Program-made: the position numbers and the translations under genes
Shown: positions 1 through 8,534 of the stretch, piece after piece
Numbering within the stretch: position 1 is the stretch's first letter
How the letters are laid out: each line of letters begins with the position of its first letter
Notes under the pieces: generated by a model
The model's database searches: none
What the model was told of the DNA's origin: nothing
What the model saw: only the letters and a program-made list of their open reading frames with translations
Assembly (NCBI GenBank): GCA_002342665.1
Contig: DDQK01000025.1
Coordinates: 1-64,000 of the forward strand
Length of the DNA: 64,000 nucleotides
Direction: 5' to 3'
Origin: Prevotella sp. UBA2444
Lineage (GTDB): Bacteria; Bacteroidota; Bacteroidia; Bacteroidales; Bacteroidaceae

Positions 1-2
1 AC

Positions 3-614
3 GGGTCTAAAATGACCGCTTACATTCATTATGAGTGTGCAAGCTCTCTGATGAACAGAATACTGGAAAGAATTATAAATGGAGGAAACAAGATAGTAGA
101 GCCCATTGCCAGTAATGGTTCTGATATCATAGAGATTCTTCACCCTGAATGTAGAATAGTTCGTAGTCACTTGTCAAAGATTACAGATACCCCCAAGCCG
201 CGTATTGTCAATAAGGTGAACAACTCCTCCGTTGTATATCGAATCAATTTAGGAATGAGCTCTATGACTTTTCCTGGTGATCTGGAGCAGGCAGGATTTG
301 ATGTGATGATAAGAAATGGGAATCTGCCTATCTGTTGTGACACGGATTATTATGTGATTTCCCATCATGGTAGTGCCAATGGACATCCCAAATACATTCC
401 TGGGCATAAGCGTCTTCATCGTAGGTGTCTTGGATGCTTGTGTAATGCCATAATAATGGGGCGCAATGGAGCTTATTCTGGCATATATGACTCTAAGGTG
501 ATAAATTGTTTCGATATGTTTACAAGAATTGTATATACAGAGAAAGACGACAATTTCCAGCCAATTGATGCTTTTGGCCTCCATTGGAGATCTGGCAAGA
601 TCAGGTATTTGTAA
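3..614 (+). CDS. Metallo-beta-lactamase-fold hydrolase, C-terminal part (5' end outside window)
   Basis: The frame is open to the left edge with no stop; the first ATG is at 12 but is probably internal. Visible motifs are FPGDLE (Asp about residue 90 counted from the ATG) and ISHHGSANGH (His118, His119, His125), which match the second half of the ComEC/Rec2-like metallo-beta-lactamase fold. The usual first metal motif HxHxDH is absent from the visible part, so it should lie upstream. Such free-standing MBL proteins occur next to signalling or conflict genes, but the substrate is unknown. It lies just before a four-helix-bundle gene and a SEFIR/Hsp90 pair, so it may belong to the same island. 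Fold call is fairly secure; role is inference. Confidence 0.6.
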   Translation, partial: GSKMTAYIHYECASSLMNRILERIINGGNKIVEPIASNGSDIIEILHPECRIVRSHLSKITDTPKPRIVNKVNNSSVVYRINLGMSSMTFPGDLEQAGFDVMIRNGNLPICCDTDYYVISHHGSANGHPKYIPGHKRLHRRCLGCLCNAIIMGRNGAYSGIYDSKVINCFDMFTRIVYTEKDDNFQPIDAFGLHWRSGKIRYL

Positions 615-730
615 TAATATAGTAGATAATCCTTCTGTGAAGCAGCATTTATATTAAAAATAGTTATAAGGACGGACTAGCTCTCGTTACTCTAATATCC
701 AATAGGGAGTCAGCCCTTTAATGAAAAATT

Positions 731-1171
731 ATGTTCAATTTAGATAAATTCATATCTGATAGTGTGACGAAACGACCTGTCAGTATGTTTGCTGTAGATA
801 TTGAGGCAAACAAAGATATACTCTCAGGTGAGATAAAAGACAAGAAGGTCTGTGTGAAAGGTAAGCGGATATATGAGAAGTCTGTACCTGTCTATTTGCA
901 ATCTGTGTCAAACTTGTGCAACCAATTGCTAAGAAGTGGCACGAGTATTGGGGCAAATAATGCCGAGGCTACAGGTGCAATTAGTAAAGCAGACTTCAAA
1001 TCAAAGTCGTATATTGCATTGAAGGAGGCACGAGAAAGCCTATATTGGATAGACTTGCTTCACCGAAATGGATATTTAGACGATAAACAGCATAGTAGTA
1101 TTTACGCAGACTGTGAGGAATTGGTTAAGGTACTTACACATCGCTGCAAAAAGTTGGATGGAGTGGAATAA
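731..1171 (+). CDS. Four-helix-bundle protein (S23/IVS-protein-like family)
   Basis: A 146-residue protein. From about residue 55 it shows the pattern of the four-helix-bundle family (TIGR02436), with LLRSGTSIGANNAEA and then KSYIALKEARESLYWIDLL. Members are small helical, often oligomeric proteins; some are encoded in 23S rRNA intervening sequences, and the related Avd protein works with diversity-generating retroelements. No reverse transcriptase or template/variable repeat is visible here, so Avd activity is not supported. The first 50 residues are an extension I do not recognise. It stands between the MBL-fold gene and the SEFIR gene in the same direction, with gaps of about 115 and 100 bp. 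Its role is unknown. Confidence 0.65.
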   Translation: MFNLDKFISDSVTKRPVSMFAVDIEANKDILSGEIKDKKVCVKGKRIYEKSVPVYLQSVSNLCNQLLRSGTSIGANNAEATGAISKADFKSKSYIALKEARESLYWIDLLHRNGYLDDKQHSSIYADCEELVKVLTHRCKKLDGVE

Positions 1172-1203
1172 CGTCATCCATCATCCATAAAACATCAAAC
1201 ATC

Positions 1204-1254
1204 TTCTGATTGCACAGGTGGTAGCAAGGTGCAGTTCGATACTGCCAGTCAGAA
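1204..1254 (+). other. tRNA-like fold lacking an anticodon arm, upstream of the SEFIR gene
   Basis: A 7-bp acceptor-like stem pairs 1204-1210 with 1248-1254 (one G-T pair). Inside it, CAGGTGGTAGC at 1215-1225 resembles a tRNA D-arm, and 1231-1245 forms a T-arm-like hairpin, GCAG-TTCGATA-CTGC, with a 7-nt loop starting TTCGA. No anticodon arm is present and two bases separate the T-like arm from the acceptor strand. It ends 18 nt before the SEFIR start codon. It may be a decayed tRNA end left by integration, or a structured leader. Pairing was read by eye. Confidence 0.4.
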
Positions 1255-1272
1255 CTAAAAACGATTTGATAA

Positions 1273-2706
1273 ATGGACACACCAAAGGTATTTATATCAT
1301 ATAGCTGGCATCCAAAGGAGAATCAGATTCGGGTGCAGCAACTGGCGGAACGCCTGTCTTCCGATGGGGTTCACGTCATCATAGATATTTGGGATTTACA
1401 AGATGGTCAGGACAAGAACAAGTTCATGGAACAGATGGTTGCAAATCCTGAAGTAAAGAAAGTGCTTCTTATCTGTACCAAGGAATATGCTGAGAAGGCA
1501 AACACTCGTAAGGGCGGCGTGGGTATAGAAAGCACCATCGTATCTGAAGAGATTTATACCAATGCAGACCAGACCAAGTTCATCCCTGTCGTTTATGAGT
1601 ATGAAAACGATAACCCCTGCGTTCCAGTGTTTGCAAAGTCACGTATCTTTGTCGATCTCAGTAGCGACGAGAAGTTTGAAGGAGGTTATGACCAACTCCT
1701 TCGTGATATATATGACAAGCCTCGCTTTCAGCGTCCACCGATAGGTAAGATGCCCTCTTATTTGGCGGCAGGAGACCCTGTAATGCTTCCTACATCAAAC
1801 AAGGTGAAAGTCATTAAGTCTGCCATCATGGCAGCCAATCCCAATACACATTTGCTGATTCGCGACTATTTGGACTTATTCCTTTCTTCATTGATAGACT
1901 ACAAGATAGACTATCATACTCTCAACGACGGCAATTTCATAGATGCTGTAGAAAAGAAAATCAACGAGATGCTACCGTTAAAGGATGATTTTCTAGATTT
2001 TATCATGACTGTAGTAGGTACCCAATACCTTCCAAAGGAATTGTTATCAGATTTCTTTGAACGCATGTTACAGCTTTATGCTGATAATGAAATAAATCTG
2101 TATGAAGGTAACTCAATAGATAGTGTTAGTTTTGATAATTACCGTTATTTTAACCACGACTTGTTTCTGTCTGTTGTAACTTTATTGCTGTCAAAAGAGC
2201 AATTCGATATGATTCATGAGTTGGTATCTCACCACTTCTGTATTATTGAGGAGCGAAGGATGAGTGTTCCACAGGAGATCTCATTCATGAGATTCAGAAC
2301 TTATAATTATACCCTTAATCGATATAAGAATGACAGATGCCAACTCCGTCGAGTTAGTGTCGTGGCCGACAGAATGAAAGCAAATTCCGTCAAAGTTAAG
2401 TTCGAGAATATGGTACGCACCGACCTGTTGCTCTATTACCTGTCGCTTATATATCCTAGTAAGGATATGTTTGAACGTTATTGGTATCCAGAACTCAGTG
2501 CTTACAATCAACAGTTTGTTGTGCTACCTAAGTTGGCTAGTCTTCGCTATTTCGACAAGGCAAAGGTAATGTTCGGTGTTGGTACTGTAGAAGAATATAA
2601 GAATATCGTATCATCTATCAAAGAACCAGAACTGCGTGATGGCTATCATAATATCCCTACCGCAGCCAAAGGTCTTTTATTTGAAGATGTAGGCACCATA
2701 TCCTGA
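1273..2706 (+). CDS. SEFIR/TIR-domain protein with helical C-terminal region
   Basis: A 477-residue protein. Residues 5-130 match the SEFIR branch of the TIR-like fold: KVFISYSW at the start (strand A), IDIWDLQDGQD (39-47), VLLICTKEYAEKAN (64-77) and GVGIESTIVSEEIY (82-95), whose Glu residues are candidates for the catalytic acid of NAD-cleaving TIR domains. The remaining 340 residues are mostly helical with no domain I recognise, and probably mediate partner binding or assembly. Bacterial SEFIR proteins are known anti-phage effectors that deplete NAD. The gene is followed after 5 nt by the HD-Hsp90 ATPase gene, so the two are almost certainly co-transcribed. Effector role is inference from family and pairing. 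Confidence 0.75.
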   Translation: MDTPKVFISYSWHPKENQIRVQQLAERLSSDGVHVIIDIWDLQDGQDKNKFMEQMVANPEVKKVLLICTKEYAEKANTRKGGVGIESTIVSEEIYTNADQTKFIPVVYEYENDNPCVPVFAKSRIFVDLSSDEKFEGGYDQLLRDIYDKPRFQRPPIGKMPSYLAAGDPVMLPTSNKVKVIKSAIMAANPNTHLLIRDYLDLFLSSLIDYKIDYHTLNDGNFIDAVEKKINEMLPLKDDFLDFIMTVVGTQYLPKELLSDFFERMLQLYADNEINLYEGNSIDSVSFDNYRYFNHDLFLSVVTLLLSKEQFDMIHELVSHHFCIIEERRMSVPQEISFMRFRTYNYTLNRYKNDRCQLRRVSVVADRMKANSVKVKFENMVRTDLLLYYLSLIYPSKDMFERYWYPELSAYNQQFVVLPKLASLRYFDKAKVMFGVGTVEEYKNIVSSIKEPELRDGYHNIPTAAKGLLFEDVGTIS

Positions 2707-2711
2707 TAACG

Positions 2712-5156
2712 ATGGCTATACTCATACCGAAAGTCCCCGAGGACTATACACAGATTAAACTTTATCAGCGACTTGCAGCGGTATCTGCAGCCAACCACGA
2801 CGGCTTAGTGGCTAATGTGGACAAACTTATAAACGCAATCCAGCCCATGCTGGACACAGTAGGACGTGATGTTTTCAGCGACTATACGTTGCACAATCCG
2901 CTCCATAGCCGAAAGTTGATGCATCTTGCTGGCTATATCATTCCTGACGAGGTGTTGAACCAATTATCAAGTCTGGAATTGACAGTGATGATTATGTCAT
3001 TTTACCTACATGATCTAGGCATGGTATCGGGCTACGATGACAAAGACAATGTCCTGAAGTCAGACGATTTTCAGACTTTTATCGAGTCTAAGGAACAATA
3101 CTCTACCCGTTTTGCGACTTTGCGCGAAGAGATTAGCAAGGCAGAAGGAGGCAAGAAGTCACAGTTAGAGAACCTGCTAGCACAGTTACAAGGTGCCGCC
3201 CTAACAGACTATCTTCGCCCTAAGCATTCCTATATAGAACGTTACAATGCCGTTTTGGATAAAGTTCTAGATGGTGACGATGTAGAAAAATTCTTTGAAT
3301 TAGACGGCATTTCTTTTAAAAATGAACTGCTGCATATTTGTGAGAGCCATAACGATTCCTGCTATTTGTTGAGTAAGACAGATACCACAGGTAAACTAGT
3401 GTTCGATGTTGAGCACCATATGTGTAGTCAAGAGTTTAATATGCAATATTGCGCAGCGATACTCCGTATAGCCGACATTCTGGACTTCGACATGGAGCGT
3501 ACTCCTAGTTCGTTATTCCGTGCCTTAGGAATAGAAGACAAGCAATTGCCAGGCTTCAAGATTTCATTGAAAGAATGGACGAAACAGATGGCAGTACACA
3601 CCATTAGCATTTCAGAAAACGAGATAGTAGTGAAAGCCGACTGCAACAGTCCTAGTATTGAACATGCTGTACGCGAGATGTGTGCCTATGTAGAACGTGA
3701 GATACGAGATACGCTCTTCATTATTCGTAGTGTTAAAAATGAGATAACTTCTCGCTATTATACAAACCTCCCTTCTACGGTCAAGCCAGATATTCGTTCC
3801 AATGGTTATACTTATCGCGATTACACCATTCGCCTTAACGATGCTGCCATTCGTAACTTGCTAATGGGTAACAACCTCTACTCCAAGAAGTATGTCGCTG
3901 CACGAGAACTGATACAAAATTCGCTGGATGCTTGTCAGGTACGTAACAAACTGGAAAAATATGGCTATTCACCACTGGTGCAGGTTTATATATCCAAAGA
4001 TGCCAATGGACGTAACTGGTTTGTGGTACAGGATAACGGCATAGGTATGGATGACAAGGTTTTGTCCGACTATTTCTTTAAGATAGGCAACAGCTATTAC
4101 CGCTCCGATGAATTTAAGACCATGAAACGGGATAAGAAGATTTCAGACTTCACTCCTAGTTCCCGTTTTGGTATTGGCATCTTGTCTGTCTTTATGATTG
4201 GTAATGTGGTCAAGGTTACCACATGTAGCAAGTTCTCTGTGCGTGGCGATGTCCTTCAGCGCACCCTGATAGTTGACAATACTGAATCGTTGGCGGTGGT
4301 TCAGGAAGGAGTAGCTACGGAGTATGGTACCAAGATAGAGGTGTTGTTGCATCCTGATAAAGACAATGAGACGTTTATTAATGGGTTGTTCGGATTTATC
4401 AAGGAATCCATTATACGCCCTTCAGTACCAGTTATCATCACTACTCCCGACAAGGTTGAAACGCGTATAGAGACAGACCGCTATTATAAACTTTCTGGCC
4501 ATATTAATGCCGATTTGGAATCTGTAGGCATTGAAACGGTGGAGATAGACCTACATAAGCATAGTGAATTGCTTAAAGGAAAGGCTTTTCTGTTCTTCTT
4601 TTGCAAGGAAGATGGTAATCTCTCCTTTATTGACCCTAAAGGTGCCGTGGAATGGGGTGTCTATCCACTAAAGACTCAATATTTGTTTGAGGGAACTGCA
4701 ACAGGCAGTCGAGTTACTGTTAATGGCGTATCTATGTCGCTGAAAAAGTCTGGTGGATTGTTTAATTCCAAGAAAAGGATTGTGCCGTTCCTGATAGATG
4801 TGGAGATAACCAGCCAAGAGAATATCACTTTCGATGTGTCGCGTTCTAAGGTTAATGGTAAAGGACTTGAGCTCGCCAAGAAAGAGTTGTATAATAGTAT
4901 TGTGGATTCGCTAAAGGATATGGGCGTTTATGATCGTTTTGATAACGATACCCGCAAGCAGATTGAGAAAGCAAAGATACGCAATGTGCCAGCCACTCCA
5001 TTAGATAAGGATTTCTTGGCAAAGGTTGAGGCTTTGCTTCCGAAAACGCCATTTTCTGCTAGCAACCAGATGGTGAACGATATAGCAACATCTCTCTCTG
5101 AGGATAGGGATGTTGTGAAAAAATATGTTTATGCTGTGGCGCAAAAGTATAAATAG
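2712..5156 (+). CDS. HD-domain and Hsp90/GHKL-type ATPase fusion protein
   Basis: An 814-residue protein. The N-terminal half carries an HD-type metal site: His61/His65, His100-Asp101 (LHDLGM), His208/His213 and Asp255 (RIADILDFD), so all expected ligands are present. A GHKL (Bergerat) ATPase fold starts near residue 370: ELIQNSLDAC (Asn403), DNGIGMDD (441-448) and SRFGIGILS (484-492). The rest resembles the middle domain of Hsp90-like proteins. The start ATG lies 5 nt after the SEFIR stop. Nothing resembles histidine-kinase, MutL or gyrase partners. The likely role is a sensor or switch that controls the SEFIR partner, with the HD site cleaving a nucleotide; that is inference. Confidence 0.75.
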   Translation: MAILIPKVPEDYTQIKLYQRLAAVSAANHDGLVANVDKLINAIQPMLDTVGRDVFSDYTLHNPLHSRKLMHLAGYIIPDEVLNQLSSLELTVMIMSFYLHDLGMVSGYDDKDNVLKSDDFQTFIESKEQYSTRFATLREEISKAEGGKKSQLENLLAQLQGAALTDYLRPKHSYIERYNAVLDKVLDGDDVEKFFELDGISFKNELLHICESHNDSCYLLSKTDTTGKLVFDVEHHMCSQEFNMQYCAAILRIADILDFDMERTPSSLFRALGIEDKQLPGFKISLKEWTKQMAVHTISISENEIVVKADCNSPSIEHAVREMCAYVEREIRDTLFIIRSVKNEITSRYYTNLPSTVKPDIRSNGYTYRDYTIRLNDAAIRNLLMGNNLYSKKYVAARELIQNSLDACQVRNKLEKYGYSPLVQVYISKDANGRNWFVVQDNGIGMDDKVLSDYFFKIGNSYYRSDEFKTMKRDKKISDFTPSSRFGIGILSVFMIGNVVKVTTCSKFSVRGDVLQRTLIVDNTESLAVVQEGVATEYGTKIEVLLHPDKDNETFINGLFGFIKESIIRPSVPVIITTPDKVETRIETDRYYKLSGHINADLESVGIETVEIDLHKHSELLKGKAFLFFFCKEDGNLSFIDPKGAVEWGVYPLKTQYLFEGTATGSRVTVNGVSMSLKKSGGLFNSKKRIVPFLIDVEITSQENITFDVSRSKVNGKGLELAKKELYNSIVDSLKDMGVYDRFDNDTRKQIEKAKIRNVPATPLDKDFLAKVEALLPKTPFSASNQMVNDIATSLSEDRDVVKKYVYAVAQKYK

Positions 5157-5191
5157 AATATTGAAAATAAACCATTTGTGACTCAGGCGAC

Positions 5192-5377
5192 ATGATTTTA
5201 TCACCGCATAATAGTGGACTCGCATGCAAGGCATATATGAACTACATAATACAGACACCGAGTGTGACTGAGCCACTGAAGGAGCAGATTCTGAAAAGTG
5301 ATGTTCATAAGATAGAGGATATGAAGGCATGGCTGCAGGCTTTTGGATATAGCGATGCAATAAAAAATGCGATGTAA
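5192..5377 (+). CDS. Small hypothetical protein (61 aa)
   Basis: A 61-codon frame, 35 bp after the HD-Hsp90 gene and in the same direction. The product is hydrophilic with two predicted helices (around TEPLKEQIL and IEDMKAWLQAF). I recognise no family. It may be the third gene of the island or the remnant of a longer gene, since it sits beside a broken amidotransferase start and a repeat half-site. Coding status is uncertain. Confidence 0.35.
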   Translation: MILSPHNSGLACKAYMNYIIQTPSVTEPLKEQILKSDVHKIEDMKAWLQAFGYSDAIKNAM

Positions 5378-5396
5378 AAAGAAAGAATAACTATTT

Positions 5397-5462
5397 ATGT
5401 GTGGAATAGTTGGATATATAAGTCGTAAGCGTCCGAACTTTGGACCTGGCCTAATTTGGTAG
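5397..5462 (+). pseudogene. N-terminal remnant of a class II glutamine amidotransferase gene (GlmS/AsnB type)
   Basis: ATG at 5397 starts MCGIVGYISRKR, the hallmark N-terminus of class II amidotransferases in which Cys2 is the nucleophile (GlmS, AsnB). The frame stops after 21 residues at 5460-5462. Just where similarity ends, at about 5436-5451, lies AACTTTGGACCTGGCC, which matches a repeat end seen at 42628 (reverse strand). The gene therefore appears to have been cut at a repeat, marking the right edge of the island. The fragment is too short to decide between GlmS and AsnB. Confidence 0.6.
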
Positions 5463-5486
5463 CGATAAAATATTTTTCTAACTTTG
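5455..5486 (+). promoter_or_regulatory. Bacteroidetes promoter of the polysaccharide operon, with a 150-nt leader
   Basis: TTTG at 5455-5458, a 20-bp spacer, then TAACTTTG at 5479-5486: a full match to the Bacteroidetes sigma-factor consensus. The leader from about 5493 to the ugd start at 5637 is unusually long. Capsule operons of this phylum are often controlled by transcript elongation in such leaders. No clear terminator or NusG-like gene is seen nearby. Confidence 0.7.
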
Positions 5487-5636
5487 CGCAAGATTTTATT
5501 CATTAAGGTTAAGCGCAATATGGAAATTAAAGTTTGAGCAATAGAATATAGTAATAGGAGGCCCCCTGTTTTAGCTTTTTAGTGGCAGGTCCTTCAGAAA
5601 TAACAATTGAAGTACAAACAAAAAGTAGTATAAAAT

Positions 5637-6950
5637 ATGAATATAGCAATAGTAGGAACAGGCTATGTTGGCCTTGTTAGCGGTACATGTTTTGCAGAGA
5701 TGGGTGCACACGTTACGTGCGTCGATGTTGATGCACAGAAGATAGAAAAGTTAAAAAATGGTATTATGCCCATTTACGAGCCTGGTCTGGAAGAACTGGT
5801 AAAGCGCAATGTGGAATTTGAACGACTGAAGTTTACTACAAATCTCGCAGAGGTGCTTGATGACGTTGAAGTGGTTTTCTCAGCCGTTGGTACTCCTCCT
5901 GATGAAGACGGGAGTGCTGATCTTAAATATGTTTTGGCTGTAGCGCGTCAGTTTGGCCAAAACATTAAGAAATACACCATCCTCGTGACAAAGTCGACTG
6001 TTCCTGTAGGTACGGCTGAAAAAGTCAAAGCTGCTATACAAGAAGAATTAGACAATCGAGGAGTTGATGTGCCTTTCGACGTGGCCAGCAACCCTGAGTT
6101 CTTGAAGGAGGGGGCTGCCATTAAGGACTTTATGAGTCCAGACCGTGTAGTGGTTGGAACGGAGTCAGATAAAGCCAAAGAAGTGATGACCCGTCTCTAT
6201 CGTCCTTTGATGCTTCAGAACTTCCGTGTCATTTTTATGGATATTCCATCAGCAGAAATGACCAAATATGCGGCCAATGCTATGCTGGCTACGCGTATCA
6301 GCTTTATGAACGATATTGCCAATCTTTGTGAGCGTGTTGGTGCAAATGTTGATTCAGTACGCAAAGGTATTGGTACAGACACCCGTATTGGCAGCAAGTT
6401 CCTATATGCCGGTTGCGGATATGGTGGTTCATGCTTCCCTAAGGATGTTAAAGCCTTAGTGCATACTGGGCTTGATAATGACTACCACATGGAAGTCATT
6501 GAGGCTGTGGAGCGTGTAAATGAGAGGCAGAAGAGCATCGTCTATGATAAAATCATCAAGGCTGTAGGCGATGTGAAAGGTAAGACCATTGCTATTATCG
6601 GTTTAGCTTTCAAGCCTGAGACTGACGATATGCGTGAAGCACCTGCATTGGTTGTTATTGATAAGCTATTGAAAGATGGGGCAACTGTTAGAGTGTTCGA
6701 CCCTGTGGCAATGGATGAGTGTAAGCGTAGAATTGGAGATGTTGTCACTTATTGTAAGAATATGTACGATGCTGCCGATGGGGCAGATGTATTTGCTCTG
6801 ATGACTGAATGGCGTCAGTTCCGTATGCCCTCTTGGAATGTTATCAAGAAAGTAATGAAACACAACGTCGTTGTTGATGGACGAAATATCTACGATCGAC
6901 TGGAGCTTGAAGAGCAAGGTTTTACCTATACAAGAATAGGAGAGAAATGA
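5637..6950 (+). CDS. ugd: UDP-glucose 6-dehydrogenase
   Basis: This cytosolic enzyme oxidises UDP-glucose to UDP-glucuronate with two NAD+. The 437-residue length is normal. Visible are the N-terminal Rossmann motif GTGYVGLVSG, the central helix region, and GCGYGGSCFPKD, which contains the catalytic Cys. The C-terminal UDP-binding domain starts near IIGLAFKPETDDMREAPA. It is the first complete gene after the capsule promoter and supplies the precursor for the UDP-glucuronate epimerase at 21441. The call is secure. Confidence 0.97.
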   Translation: MNIAIVGTGYVGLVSGTCFAEMGAHVTCVDVDAQKIEKLKNGIMPIYEPGLEELVKRNVEFERLKFTTNLAEVLDDVEVVFSAVGTPPDEDGSADLKYVLAVARQFGQNIKKYTILVTKSTVPVGTAEKVKAAIQEELDNRGVDVPFDVASNPEFLKEGAAIKDFMSPDRVVVGTESDKAKEVMTRLYRPLMLQNFRVIFMDIPSAEMTKYAANAMLATRISFMNDIANLCERVGANVDSVRKGIGTDTRIGSKFLYAGCGYGGSCFPKDVKALVHTGLDNDYHMEVIEAVERVNERQKSIVYDKIIKAVGDVKGKTIAIIGLAFKPETDDMREAPALVVIDKLLKDGATVRVFDPVAMDECKRRIGDVVTYCKNMYDAADGADVFALMTEWRQFRMPSWNVIKKVMKHNVVVDGRNIYDRLELEEQGFTYTRIGEK

Positions 6951-7070
6951 AGAAGTAAGTGATAGGTACTTACTTATGCTAAATAATCGTTTATAGCCGC
7001 ATTTTATCTATTTCAAGTATAGATACAGTTTCCTAATTTGAATATTTTGCACGGATCGTTTCTGCGCTAT

Positions 7071-8534
7071 ATGACGGAATTAATAAAGATGAGTGAGAAT
7101 CCAAATAATCAAAAGGAACAAAGTAACGACTTCATAAATAGCATCAAATCTGGTGTTATATGGAACTCTCTTTTGGCCGTTGGAAGGCAGGGATTGAACT
7201 TTGTTGCAACAATTGTTTTGGCAAGACTTTTGATGCCAGATGATTATGGCTTGTTAGGAATGATGGCAATATTTATTTCTGTATCTGAAGTTTTGATGGA
7301 GGCAGGCCTTGGTGCAGCCCTCATTAAGAAAAAAGATGTAAATCAGGTTGATTACTCAACTTTGACGACCTATAATATTGCTGTTTCTATAGTTTTATAC
7401 GTTATAATTTTTTTAATAGCTCCATATATTAGTGTTTTTTATTCAACTTCTTCTTTGAAATTATATATTAGAATTTATGCAGTGGTAATACTTATAGATT
7501 CTTTATCGATAGTACCTAAGGTGCAGCTAATGAAAGGACTATGTTTTAGAAAACTTTCGATAATAAACATTGCTTCAGGGCTATGTGGCTTAATTGTGGC
7601 CATAGTGTTAGCTTTTACAGGATTTGGAGTTTATAGTTTAATATTCCAATATATAATATCTTCTTTATTTCTAACTTCATCTTTGGTTTTTATTACTCAT
7701 TACAAGCCCAAACTCCAATTCTCAATATCATCCTTTAAAGAAATGATTTTTTTTGGGGTAAATACAACAGGCGCAAATATTTTAAAGAGTAGTACAGAGA
7801 ACATTTTCGTAAATGCAGTTGCAAAGATTTGTCCTTTATCTATAGCAGGGTATTTTAATCAAAGTTACAAATTACAGAATGTTTTGTCGTCTGTATGTAA
7901 TACTGTAATAGATGGTGCATTGTTCCCTATATTAAGCAAAGAATCTGATGGTAATATTGTTCGTCACTCTACCTCACTTAATTTTTATTCCATGACATTT
8001 CTGTCGTTTATAGTATTTTTCTTAATAATTAATATAGATCTTATCGTATATATATTTTTGGGAGAGAAATGGATGGGGACTATACCTTTTTTGAGGGTTT
8101 TTCTTTTATTTGGTTTGATACAAACATATACGTCCCTTAACAGAAATTTGTTAAAGTCGCTAGGAATTACCTTGGATATTTTGATTGTTGAAATGATTGC
8201 CTCTGTAGTATGTCTATCTCTCTTGTTTATTTTGGGGTATGAAATTAATAATCTATTGGGAGTGCTGTTATTATATGCAATGATAAGATTTACTTTATCT
8301 ATAACTGCTCTTCATTTAAAACACACAATTCACATAGCTGATTCTATTACTATTTCATTGAAAGCGACTTTGCCGTCTTTTTTGCCATTTGTGATTTGTA
8401 TGGTTCTTGCAAGAGTTAAACTTATTAATTCCATAGTGTTGCATAACCTACTTTATATTTTACTTTTTATCGTTATCACTAGGATTCTGAGGTTTCGTGT
8501 ACTCTCATTATTTAAAAGAATAATCAATGATTAG
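7071..8534 (+). CDS. Polysaccharide flippase of the MOP/PST family (Wzx-like)
   Basis: An integral membrane protein of about 487 residues with 12-14 hydrophobic segments. The N-terminus has the pattern of WzxC/PST transporters: an amphipathic start, then GLNFVATIVLARLLMPDDYG and GLGAALIKKKD. It should flip lipid-linked repeat units across the inner membrane for the Wzy polymerase at 9200. Possible starts are TTG 7038, ATG 7071 and ATG 7089; conserved sequence begins after 7110, so an ATG is preferred. Base composition turns AT-rich here compared with ugd, consistent with exchange of the serotype-specific part of the cluster. The next gene overlaps its end by 8 bp. Confidence 0.88.
   Translation: MTELIKMSENPNNQKEQSNDFINSIKSGVIWNSLLAVGRQGLNFVATIVLARLLMPDDYGLLGMMAIFISVSEVLMEAGLGAALIKKKDVNQVDYSTLTTYNIAVSIVLYVIIFLIAPYISVFYSTSSLKLYIRIYAVVILIDSLSIVPKVQLMKGLCFRKLSIINIASGLCGLIVAIVLAFTGFGVYSLIFQYIISSLFLTSSLVFITHYKPKLQFSISSFKEMIFFGVNTTGANILKSSTENIFVNAVAKICPLSIAGYFNQSYKLQNVLSSVCNTVIDGALFPILSKESDGNIVRHSTSLNFYSMTFLSFIVFFLIINIDLIVYIFLGEKWMGTIPFLRVFLLFGLIQTYTSLNRNLLKSLGITLDILIVEMIASVVCLSLLFILGYEINNLLGVLLLYAMIRFTLSITALHLKHTIHIADSITISLKATLPSFLPFVICMVLARVKLINSIVLHNLLYILLFIVITRILRFRVLSLFKRIIND

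Noticed and set aside
731..1171. Four-helix-bundle gene as an Avd subunit of a diversity-generating retroelement
   Set aside because: No reverse transcriptase and no template/variable repeat pair with adenine-specific differences is present nearby.
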